Shown in pieces: positions 24,377 to 31,506 of a DNA stretch of 64,000 nt (its first letter is position 1; every line of letters starts with the position of its first letter). A program made the position numbers and the translations under genes. The stretch is from contig CAJTNT010000022.1 in NCBI GenBank assembly GCA_910577785.1, positions 1 through 64,000 of the forward strand, written 5' to 3'. The notes below the pieces were generated by a model. The model was not told the origin of the DNA. It saw only the letters and a list, made by a program, of their open reading frames with translations, and made no database searches. The DNA comes from an uncultured Lachnospiraceae bacterium. Lineage in GTDB: Bacteria; Bacillota; Clostridia; Lachnospirales; Lachnospiraceae.

Positions 24377-26466
24377 GAGGAGACGAGTTTTTGGACAAGA
24401 TGGAGCTTGTCGACCCCGCTTATGTGGAAGCGGCGGACATGGAACCACAAAATGAGCCGCAAAAGCAGAAATATGGCCAGACGGAACAGGCCGAGACAAA
24501 ACATGGCCAGACGGAACATGACGGGACGGAACATGACGGAGCGAAACATACCTGGATGAAACACGCCTGGATGAAATGGGCTGCCGCTGCGGCCTGCCTG
24601 TGCCTGATTGCTGCGGCCGTCCTGCCTTATGTGCTTCCACAAAAGAATGGGAATGTGCAACAAAATGTGGAACCTCTTGTAAGCACAGAGGAGAATCCCA
24701 ATGCTTCGGAAAAGGAGCCATCCAAGCCAGATACCCAGCCTTCTGAGCCCGAACGGGATCCTTTCAAGCCAACGGGTGAGCCGGATACTGCATTTGCCGC
24801 AAATACCTCTGATACCTATGCTACGCTTCCGGAACTGCTCGCCTACTTAAGCAGCCATGAATCGCACGACAGCATGTATGCAGGCGATGGGCTAGATACT
24901 CCTGCAGCTTCCGGCGAGCCGGATGAGGCGAAAGAAACCGGGCTGGTTGAAAATACTGGCGTTGCCGTCAGCGGCGATGGGAAATATTCCTACCATATCG
25001 GAGAAGACGCGATCTATATTTCCCAGCTGGACGGCAAAAATACACAGAATGTGGGCACGATTGACGAAAATGCAGATGCTATCTTTGCCTGCGGCAATCA
25101 CCTGCTGGTGATATCCCGCATCTGGCCCAGTGGGAATGATCCCGACTTTACGTCCAGCGTATGCGTTGGCATTTATGATATCACTGCCCCCGATAAGCCG
25201 ACACGGCAAGAAGAATATACCCAGCTTGGCGAGCTTTCCTCCTGCTGGATGGTGAACGGAGTGCTGTTCCTGGTCACCAGCGATGGCCAATGCGCCTGCG
25301 GATGGTCACGGACGGACGACCTGTCCCAGTACTACCCTTCCCTCCAGCATAACGACAAAGCTGTGGAATGGACCGATGAGGATATTTCTATCCTGGGCGA
25401 GCCGACCAAGGTGCAGTATTCTGCTATTACTGCCATTGACGGGAACAGCGGACAGATTGTAAAAAAGAAAGCTATTTACGGCGATATCTGGAATCTGTTC
25501 TATGGAGAAGGCTGGATCGCGGCCTCTGTTTTTGGCGAGACGCTTACGTACCGGGAAAACCCTGTCCTCTATACCTTTGGCAGCGATTTGGGGTTCACTG
25601 GTAAGATTAATACAGCGGAAATTATGGGGGCGCCGGAAAAGAATACGTTAGAGGATGGCATGGGGCAGGACGGAAGCTATCTGCAAATTGAATCTGTCTC
25701 AAATTATGAAGGGATTTACCGTCTGCTGGGGACGTTCCTGAAGTGCGAAGGAGATTCCAATGAGCAGTCCTTTATGGCGATCGCAGCCAATGCCCAGACG
25801 GGAGAATCCGGGTCGCAGCTGCTCAAAATAGACACCGGAAGCCTGCATGACGAATTTACAGAAATCCTCTGGGAAGATAACCGGGCGATTGCCTGTATTG
25901 GCATTGGCATGTTGGAAACAAAATTCCTCTTTGCCGAATTTAGCGGCTCGGATGTAACATTCCAGGAAACAGAACTGAAAGCAGACTATTTAAACAGCCA
26001 GGTTGGCGTGATCTATGGAAATCCCTTTGGCGATTTTGAAACCTTAATCCCTATGGGGGATGGCATTTATGTGCGGTATTCAAATCCTGCGATAGGGCCT
26101 GGCGGCTTCGATGTATTTGATTTTTCTGACAGCGCTGCGCCCAAGCTCCTATACCGTGCCGAAGACTCCCTCAGCGGGCAGGATGCCTTCGACTTTGCTT
26201 GGCATGTTTACGATGCGCGTACATTTGGGACTTTAAAGGTTCTTCTGGATGGCGGAGAAGAATACTCTCAGAACGTTAAGCTCGCATGGTGTATCTACTC
26301 CATGGATGACGGCAGCCAGACAGAAATTACGCTGCAAGAAGAACACTTGCTGGATGGAGAGATTGAGGGCTTCTCGGGGGCACAAAACATTGGCTTTGCC
26401 ATCTTCGAGGCTAACGGCAATGTTTACTATGTTACAGAGCAGAAGGAATCGGCTGCTGTTTTATAA
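24373..26466 (+). CDS. Membrane-anchored beta-propeller protein, candidate anti-sigma factor
   Basis: The 697-residue protein starts with about 68 cytoplasmic residues containing short tandem repeats (TEHDGTEHDG, WMKHAWMKW). One membrane segment (about 69-88) and a Pro/Glu/Ser linker follow, then a large extracellular domain from about 170 with repeated GDGKYSYHIGEDAIYIS-like blades matching secreted beta-propeller proteins (PF09826 type). The ATGA overlap with the sigma gene points to an anti-sigma role, with the propeller sensing an outside signal; this is inference because no standard anti-sigma domain is recognisable. GGAGG lies before the start. A terminator-like hairpin follows inside the 240 bp repeat. 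Confidence 0.8.
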   Translation: MRGDEFLDKMELVDPAYVEAADMEPQNEPQKQKYGQTEQAETKHGQTEHDGTEHDGAKHTWMKHAWMKWAAAAACLCLIAAAVLPYVLPQKNGNVQQNVEPLVSTEENPNASEKEPSKPDTQPSEPERDPFKPTGEPDTAFAANTSDTYATLPELLAYLSSHESHDSMYAGDGLDTPAASGEPDEAKETGLVENTGVAVSGDGKYSYHIGEDAIYISQLDGKNTQNVGTIDENADAIFACGNHLLVISRIWPSGNDPDFTSSVCVGIYDITAPDKPTRQEEYTQLGELSSCWMVNGVLFLVTSDGQCACGWSRTDDLSQYYPSLQHNDKAVEWTDEDISILGEPTKVQYSAITAIDGNSGQIVKKKAIYGDIWNLFYGEGWIAASVFGETLTYRENPVLYTFGSDLGFTGKINTAEIMGAPEKNTLEDGMGQDGSYLQIESVSNYEGIYRLLGTFLKCEGDSNEQSFMAIAANAQTGESGSQLLKIDTGSLHDEFTEILWEDNRAIACIGIGMLETKFLFAEFSGSDVTFQETELKADYLNSQVGVIYGNPFGDFETLIPMGDGIYVRYSNPAIGPGGFDVFDFSDSAAPKLLYRAEDSLSGQDAFDFAWHVYDARTFGTLKVLLDGGEEYSQNVKLAWCIYSMDDGSQTEITLQEEHLLDGEIEGFSGAQNIGFAIFEANGNVYYVTEQKESAAVL

Positions 26467-26670
26467 ACGTCCAGCTGGGAATTAGGCTTCCGCCTTTCTT
26501 CTGCATAAAAAACATCCCCTGGCCATATCATGGTATGGTTGGGGGACATTTAGTTTATAATCTGTTTTCTACAATATCTTTTGATAGCCTATGCTATATA
26601 TTTCGTATCCTGCTTTTGTAAAAATTTTATTCGATGCCTGGTTTTCTGGCTTTACCTGCGCCTTTATCAC
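26431..26670. repeat. 240 bp direct repeat, copy 1
   Basis: Matches 27631-27870 in perfect register, 1200 bp away, with about eight mismatches. It covers the last codons of the propeller gene, a terminator hairpin and the final part of the PseF-GNAT gene. Copy 2 holds the functional end of pseF-GNAT; copy 1 holds the functional end of the propeller gene. The two genes were once neighbours. Confidence 0.92.
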
Positions 26671-26845
26671 GTTACAATATTTACCTTACATCATTTATGA
26701 TCCAAGGCTCTGCGCATTTCTCAACGGTGCAGCATATCTTTGCCACATTGTTAAGAGGCAAATTCAAATTTTCAATTCTCCATTGTTTTTATAGGCGTTT
26801 TTTTGTATAATCTAATTATGAAAGCGCTTAACGGAGGTGGTAGAT
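26467..26845. other. Intergenic region upstream of the PIN module
   Basis: A 379 bp gap without a gene. Its left part is the 240 bp repeat with a dead terminal fragment of pseF-GNAT. Bases 26688-26736 resemble 49798-49846 (shared ATGATCCAAGGCTCTGC block), a dispersed repeat. A GGAGG ribosome binding site for the PIN gene is at 26833. Confidence 0.6.
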
Positions 26846-26854
26846 ATGGAATAA

Positions 26855-27322
26855 TTGAGAGTTTACCTGGATACTTCGGTAATCAGTCACTTGCTTCAAA
26901 AGGATGTTCCTGAAAAAATGGCTGATACCAGGCAATTATGGGAAATGTTTCGCACAGGAAAGTATGATGTCTATCTTTCCACAGTGACTCTTGAAGAACT
27001 AAAAGGATGTTCAGAGCCCAAGCAGAGCCAACTTTTCGATTATTTAGGATCTATTGATTATACACTCGTTCAAATTGATGATAATGTTGCAGATATTGCA
27101 CAGCAGATTATTGAAATGGGTATACTAACCAAAAAAAGCTATGATGATTGCCAACATATCGGAGCTGCTATTGTTAGCGAATGTGATTGCATTATATCAT
27201 GGAATTTTAAGCACATTGTAAATATTAAAACGATACGAGGAGTACGGGCAATTACTAATCTTAACGGCCATAAACCCATTGAGATTCTAAATCCATCTGT
27301 ACTATTAGAAAGCGAGGAATGA
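26855..27322 (+). CDS. PIN-domain protein, toxin-like, with damaged start
   Basis: A 155-residue PIN-domain RNase-like protein. Acidic metal-site residues are seen in VYLDTSVISHLL (D6), TLEELKG (near 48) and KKSYDDCQHIGAAIV (near 93), and SWNFKHIVN is a typical closing motif. The natural ATG at 26846 sits properly behind GGAGGTGG but is followed by GAA and then a TAA stop; the same frame reopens at TTG 26855. The toxin may thus be poorly made or off. The gene overlaps the next small gene as ATGA, as in toxin-antitoxin pairs, here with the toxin first. Confidence 0.78.
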   Translation: MRVYLDTSVISHLLQKDVPEKMADTRQLWEMFRTGKYDVYLSTVTLEELKGCSEPKQSQLFDYLGSIDYTLVQIDDNVADIAQQIIEMGILTKKSYDDCQHIGAAIVSECDCIISWNFKHIVNIKTIRGVRAITNLNGHKPIEILNPSVLLESEE

Positions 27323-27324
27323 TT

Positions 27325-27522
27325 ATGAACCAACCTGTTTTAAGTCATAATTTTACTATTGAGGATATTCATAAATTAAGAGAATATAACTACTATCAGA
27401 CGAAAGATATGAGCCGACAGGAACGCATAGACTATTATAATACTCGCGGCATGGAGGTTCACAAAGAAATACAGGCTAGAAAAAAATTAGCCGGTTCAGC
27501 ATCGCTTCATCTCGTTCCTTGA
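27325..27522 (+). CDS. Small partner of the PIN protein (antitoxin candidate)
   Basis: A 65-residue protein with an N-terminal SHNFTIEDIHKLREYNYYQT segment and a helical charged remainder. Short proteins of this kind commonly accompany PIN toxins in Firmicutes. GAGGAA precedes the ATG at 27325; an ATG two codons earlier overlaps the PIN stop. The last residues (GSASLHLVP) are encoded by the unrelated GC-rich recombinase fragment, so the natural C-terminus has probably been replaced. Confidence 0.6.
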   Translation: MNQPVLSHNFTIEDIHKLREYNYYQTKDMSRQERIDYYNTRGMEVHKEIQARKKLAGSASLHLVP

Positions 27523-27624
27523 TTGCCGCATATTTCCGGATCTCCTGCACAAATGTCCGCACATCCCTTTTCTGTTCATCCGTGCGCCGCATCACCAGGA
27601 CAAGTTCCTGCCGCCGTTTCCAGT
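27491..27624 (-). pseudogene. Fragment of a serine recombinase C-terminus
   Basis: The minus strand reads MRRTDEQKRDVRTFVQEI, then RKYAAIKERDEAMLNRL, which recalls the C-terminal region (DUF4368 type) of large serine recombinases of Tn916/Tn4451-like elements. No start, no catalytic domain and no stop belonging to the gene remain. It is a remnant of a mobile element and supports the foreign origin of the PIN module. Confidence 0.6.
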
Positions 27625-27630
27625 TGCTAC

Positions 27631-27870
27631 GTTATGGAGCAGAAGGAATCGGCTGCTGTTTTATAACCGTCCAGCTGTGAATTAGGCTTCCGCCTTTCTT
27701 CTGCATAAAAAACATCCCCTAGCCATATCATGGTATGGTTGGGGGACATTTAGTTTATAATCTGTTTTCTACAATATCTTTTGATAGCCTATGCTATAGA
27801 TTTCGTATCCTGCTTTTGTAAAAATTTTATTCGATCCCTGGTTTTCTGGCTTTACCTGCGCCTTTATTAC
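27631..27870. repeat. 240 bp direct repeat, copy 2
   Basis: Partner of 26431-26670. It holds the true 3' end of the pseF-GNAT gene and its terminator, plus a dead copy of the last codons of the propeller gene (the GCTGCTGTTTTATAA end). Confidence 0.92.
27705..27748 (-). terminator. Terminator of the glycosylation locus
   Basis: On the minus strand TCCCC and GGGGA arms with an inner CCAT/ATGG stem are followed by a run of six T. It lies just after the PseF-GNAT stop codon and ends the long leftward operon. A copy exists at 26505-26548. Confidence 0.65.
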
Positions 27871-29067
27871 TGTCCGCTCAGGCAGCGCGGGTATGCTTTC
27901 CTGCCATCGGCGCACTTCCTGCTCTGCCTGGAAGATAAGCTCCTGGCCGTAACCCTTCCCCCGGAATTCGGGCGCGATGCTATAGCTGATTTCTGCCCCC
28001 TCCCTGCCAAATTCCAGGCGCAGGGCGCCAACTTCCAAATCTCCGTCACAGAAGATATAGATCCGCGTGTTTTCTTCCTGCAGCTTGTTCCCATACCAAT
28101 TTCGGTGTTCCTCATAAGAAATCGGAGCCATGGAAAATGAATTTTTGCGCACTTCCTTATCATTTGCCCAGAGAAAAAGCTGCCCCATATCCTCCCGCTC
28201 TGCCTTCCTTAAAAAACAGTGGCGTGTTGCTATTTTAGAATCTGCCCTTCCCCTCGACTCTGATCCATCTTTGGTATCCTCTTCGTTCTTCAAATTTACT
28301 TTACTTTTGCTATCTTCTACACGCCTTAAATCTGCACCGCCCTTGAAATCTGATTCTTTTTGGGCATCTACTGTTTTTTCTCTCATAAAACGATACTTTA
28401 ATTCTGCAAGGCGCCAGTCCTGCTCGCTGTCAATGTCCTGCACTTCCATTTCCGGCACGATGACTGCACGGGTATGTACGGACACAAGCTGCCTGTTTTC
28501 TAAGAAAGGCGCTACACGGAAACAATAGAACTGGCCGCAGTCATGGTACATGGGTGGGATATCCTGCGAACGTCTGGGGGCATATTCCGGGAAAGCATAT
28601 CTGGCCTCTCCGTTTTCCAGCAAAAAGCCGCGCATCGGAGGAAAAGAAAAGGCTGTTACCGGGATAACAGAGTCCGTCCCTTCTTCTTCCAGGCATTCCA
28701 TGGCATGCTTCAGTTTTTCTGCCGTAACAAAGGGGGCTGTCGGATAAATGCAGCAGGCAGACTGAAATTCCCTGCCGGCTGCCTTGTATTGCGCAAATAC
28801 TTCCAGAAGCACATCGGCAGTCGTGGCATAATCATCGGCAGTCTCTGCGGAGCGCAGGAATGGGACTGCCGCGCCATATTGCCTGGCAATCCCTGCAATC
28901 TCCGTGTCTTCTGTAGACACCATAACCTCGTCAAAGATTCCAGACGATAGAGCTGCCTCTATGGAATATGCCAAAATTGGTTTGCCACAGAAATCGCGGA
29001 TATTTTTCCTGGGGATGCGCTTGCTGCCGCCGCGGGCGGTAATCATTGCAATTGTTCCTTTTCTCAT
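27769..29067 (-). CDS. Nonulosonic acid cytidylyltransferase fused to a GNAT acetyltransferase
   Basis: Residues 1-228 form a CMP-sugar synthase of the NeuA/PseF group: ITARGGSKRIPRKNI at the CTP site, VMVSTEDTEIA, and PRRSQDIPPMYHDCGQFY. A polar, repetitive linker of about 50 residues (KSKVNLKNEEDTKDGSESRG) leads to a GNAT domain with YEEHRNWYGNKL and the acetyl-CoA loop RGKGYGQEL, close to PseH-type amino-sugar acetyltransferases. It would activate pseudaminic or legionaminic acid-like sugars and acetylate an amino-sugar. Activation and acetylation are usually on separate genes. AGAGG lies before the ATG at 29067. PseB is in the cluster, but PseC, PseG and PseI are not. Confidence 0.85.
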   Translation of the reverse strand: MRKGTIAMITARGGSKRIPRKNIRDFCGKPILAYSIEAALSSGIFDEVMVSTEDTEIAGIARQYGAAVPFLRSAETADDYATTADVLLEVFAQYKAAGREFQSACCIYPTAPFVTAEKLKHAMECLEEEGTDSVIPVTAFSFPPMRGFLLENGEARYAFPEYAPRRSQDIPPMYHDCGQFYCFRVAPFLENRQLVSVHTRAVIVPEMEVQDIDSEQDWRLAELKYRFMREKTVDAQKESDFKGGADLRRVEDSKSKVNLKNEEDTKDGSESRGRADSKIATRHCFLRKAEREDMGQLFLWANDKEVRKNSFSMAPISYEEHRNWYGNKLQEENTRIYIFCDGDLEVGALRLEFGREGAEISYSIAPEFRGKGYGQELIFQAEQEVRRWQESIPALPERTVIKAQVKPENQGSNKIFTKAGYEIYSIGYQKIL

Positions 29068-29151
29068 CTCTGCCTCTCTCCTAATGTACATACATACTTG
29101 TATCTGTAGAATGGTGCATCTGCACAATCCGTATTGCTTTTGTCTCTTTAT

Positions 29152-29245
29152 ATATTACTGCGGCGGTTAAATATCAACGGATTTTACGCAGCAGATGGAA
29201 AACTAGGCAAATAAAAACTTCGATATTTAACCGCCGCAGTAATAT
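29152..29245. repeat. Perfect 24 bp inverted repeats with 46 bp spacer
   Basis: Bases 29152-29175 are the exact reverse complement of 29222-29245 (arm starts ATATTACTGCGGCGG). The 94 bp unit lies between the gmhA stop and the pseF start. It may be a MITE-like miniature element or an RNA stem affecting readthrough into pseF. There is no T-run and no obvious target duplication. Confidence 0.8.
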
Positions 29246-29340
29246 GATGCCAGGAAACGTAATTAACTGAAAAATCATATTGCCTATCTTCTCTGTCATA
29301 CCGCTTGCATCTTTGACATTTAATTGATATCTCTGGCACG

Positions 29341-29919
29341 TTACAGGCACTCCCCATCGCGCCCCATAATCGTATCCACAATCTGCTGCAGCACCAGATT
29401 GTGGATAGACTCTACAATCCCATATTGATTGGAGGGTACATAAATATTGTAGATTCCCATACTACTTATCCTGTTATCCCTCTGGAAACCGGAAAAAGTG
29501 ATTACCTGCATCTCCTTATCTTCCGCTGCCTGGATAGCATTTACAATATTCTGGGAATTGCCAGAACTGCTGATTGCCACCAGCAAGTCGCCTGGATTCC
29601 CCAAGAACTCCAGGGGCCTGGAAAAGATATGCTCATATCCGTAGTCATTTCCCATGCAGGTCGTGACGGAGGTATCATATAAGCTGTATGTCTTCATCCC
29701 GCCATTTTTCATAAAATCTGCCGTCATATGGCTGGCGATGGCCGCACTGCCGCCATTGCCGATGAAAAAGACTTGCTTTCCCTGGTTTTTCACCCTGGAA
29801 AACAGTTCCACCAGCCCCTGCATGGCTCCTGCATAATCAAGCTTCTGCTTTTTGCACAGATTATATATTTCTATGGCATGCAGGCACTGGATCAGTTCCT
29901 GTATGTATTGCTTATACAT
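29341..29919 (-). CDS. gmhA: Sedoheptulose 7-phosphate isomerase (SIS domain)
   Basis: A 192-residue SIS-domain protein with FFIGNGGSAAIASHMTADF and the phosphate-binding SSSGNSQNIVNA loop, the layout of GmhA. It should convert sedoheptulose 7-phosphate to glycero-manno-heptose 7-phosphate. Expected family length is about 190. The ATG at 29919 overlaps the end of the epimerase gene by eight bases, so translation is coupled; GGAAGGA lies 11 bases upstream. With the HldE-like enzyme and split transketolase in the same cluster, it supports a heptose route. Confidence 0.88.
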   Translation of the reverse strand: MYKQYIQELIQCLHAIEIYNLCKKQKLDYAGAMQGLVELFSRVKNQGKQVFFIGNGGSAAIASHMTADFMKNGGMKTYSLYDTSVTTCMGNDYGYEHIFSRPLEFLGNPGDLLVAISSSGNSQNIVNAIQAAEDKEMQVITFSGFQRDNRISSMGIYNIYVPSNQYGIVESIHNLVLQQIVDTIMGRDGECL

Positions 29920-30925
29920 TGCTCTGCTGTTCCTTCCCAAGGTATTTAAACCAGTCGCTGGTCGCCTCGCTTATGCTGTCCGGCGTCCAGACGGGAGCTT
30001 CGCGCCAGTAATCAATATTGGCAAGAATCCTAGCCACGCCCTCTTCCAATGTGATCTTCGCCTTCCAGCCTAGGGCTTTTTCTATTTTGCCTGTATCTGC
30101 AAACGTGCAGTCCGGCTCGCCGGGGCGTTTGGGGATATGCACAATCTCCCCGCCCAAAAGCTCACATAAGCGATTGACAGAATATGTCCCGCCGCTCCCC
30201 ACATTAAAGGTATCATTTACTACATCCGACATAGCTGCTGTATAAAATGCATCCGCCACATCCGTCACATAGGTAAAATCCCTAGTCTGCTCTCCGTTTC
30301 CCACTACTGTAAATGGCTTTCCCGCCAGCTTCTGCGCCAGAAACACGCCAAAAACCGCACCGTATGTCCCAGATGTACGAGAACGTGTCCCGTAAACATT
30401 AAACAGGCGCAGGGTTATTACCGGAAGCCCATAGACCTGCCCCCAATGAAGCACTGTCTCCTCGCCAAGCCTCTTGGTTAAGGCATATGGGTATTGCGGG
30501 CGGATTTCCGCCATTTCCTTCGTGGGAAATTCATCCGGTATCCCATAGCAGGAAGAGGAAGCTGCATATACTAATTTTTGGACTCCTGCCTCTCTGGCAC
30601 ATTCTGCTACATTATAGGTTCCCAGAACGTTTGAGGAATAGTATTCCCACGGCTTTTGGATGGACGGTACTATATCCGCCAGGGCTGCCAGATGGAACAC
30701 ATAATCCACGCCTGCAAAGACGGGCGCGATTTCCTCCCTGCTGCGGATGTCCATCTGGTAAACCGTTAAGTTTCCGTTTCCTTTCTGATGATCCAGATTC
30801 TCTGGCCTTCCTGTTGTGAAATTATCAATGACACGGACGGTATGCCCCTCTGCCAGCAGGCGGTCTACAATATGGGAGCCAATAAAACCGCAGCCGCCTG
30901 TTACTAATGAAATGATGTTGCACAT
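29912..30925 (-). CDS. NAD-dependent sugar epimerase/dehydratase (extended SDR)
   Basis: A 337-residue extended SDR. The NAD site is VTGGCGFIGSHIVD, the catalytic serine lies in AASSSCYG, the YxxxK motif is YPYALTK, and substrate-binding blocks RLFNVYGTR and TRDFTYVTDVADA are present. It probably acts on a nucleotide sugar as a 4-epimerase or related enzyme, for example on an activated heptose in this pathway. The start at 30925 has AAGGAG eight bases upstream. Another 33 upstream codons are open but lysine-rich and repetitive, containing two TTTTCAGCATCTGCTTTAC copies on the plus strand. Confidence 0.88.
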   Translation of the reverse strand: MCNIISLVTGGCGFIGSHIVDRLLAEGHTVRVIDNFTTGRPENLDHQKGNGNLTVYQMDIRSREEIAPVFAGVDYVFHLAALADIVPSIQKPWEYYSSNVLGTYNVAECAREAGVQKLVYAASSSCYGIPDEFPTKEMAEIRPQYPYALTKRLGEETVLHWGQVYGLPVITLRLFNVYGTRSRTSGTYGAVFGVFLAQKLAGKPFTVVGNGEQTRDFTYVTDVADAFYTAAMSDVVNDTFNVGSGGTYSVNRLCELLGGEIVHIPKRPGEPDCTFADTGKIEKALGWKAKITLEEGVARILANIDYWREAPVWTPDSISEATSDWFKYLGKEQQSNV

Positions 30926-31135
30926 AGCATTTTTCTCCTTTTTGGCATCTGATTTATATTTTTTCACTTCTTTTCCATTTTCAGCATCTGCTTTACCTGT
31001 TCCATTCTTTTTCGTTTTCAGCATCTGCTTTACATTTTCTCCATTCCTTGCTATAATTACAATATACAGCCGCTATCGATTGCCTACCGTTCCATAACAT
31101 ATTCTTTTCCTATTTTTATGTAAGGAGGTGTTCCC

Positions 31136-31303
31136 ATGCCAAGCGATAAGGAAATGATTAATAACCTGATCGACATCTATACAAACCTGCAGCGTATCAA
31201 AAACTCCGATGACATACAGAAGGAACTGGATTACCAGCTGGCGATTACAAAGGCAAAGCTAGAATCCTTTGGTATTCCCCTTGAAAATTTAGAAATCAAG
31301 TAG
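31136..31303 (+). CDS. Small hypothetical protein, 55 residues
   Basis: A short gene on the strand opposite to the glycosylation locus. It has an excellent TAAGGAGGTG ribosome binding site six bases before the ATG and its own terminator. The protein starts MPSDKEMINNLIDIYTN and is almost all helical and charged, with a KAKLESFGIP end. No membrane segment or known domain is visible. The strong signals make it very likely to be a real gene; function unknown. Confidence 0.75.
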   Translation: MPSDKEMINNLIDIYTNLQRIKNSDDIQKELDYQLAITKAKLESFGIPLENLEIK

Positions 31304-31319
31304 CCCGCATAGCTACCCA

Positions 31320-31364
31320 AAAAGGCATAAGGCCGTTGGACTTCCGATGTGCTTTATGCCTTTT
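31320..31364 (+). terminator. Terminator of the 55-residue protein gene
   Basis: Perfect 11 bp arms AAAAGGCATAA (31320-31330) and TTATGCCTTTT (31354-31364) close a 23-base loop. The A/T-rich ends make it usable from either side. Confidence 0.75.
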
Positions 31365-31391
31365 CTTCTGCCCTTACATAACGTCTTTTCC

Positions 31392-31506
31392 ATATTCAGC
31401 AACAGCCATCCTTCCAATAGTCAGCAACGTGCCATCCTTTTAATAGTCAGCAGTGTGCTATCCTTTCAATATTCAGCAGCAGCCGTCCTTTAAATATTCA
31501 ACAGGG
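31392..31506. repeat. Degenerate 26-27 bp tandem repeats at a gene end
   Basis: Four to five units of the type TATTCAGCAGCAGCCGTCCTT follow each other. The last one contains the stop codon of the HldE-like gene, so the units look like repeated copies of that gene's own 3' end. Spacing is 25-27 bp. Confidence 0.75.

Larger units (their letters stand above)
26671..27630. mobile_element. 960 bp insertion carrying a PIN module and recombinase remnant
   Basis: This DNA separates the two 240 bp repeats and has no counterpart in them. It holds a PIN-domain gene, a short partner gene and a fragment of a serine recombinase on the other strand. It is AT-rich on the left and GC-rich in the recombinase fragment, so it is a patchwork. 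The flanking duplication is far too long for a transposase target duplication and suggests recombination-based duplication. Confidence 0.55.

Noticed and set aside
31392..31506. CRISPR array
   Set aside because: Units are contiguous, diverged and without unique spacers of constant length; no cas genes are present.
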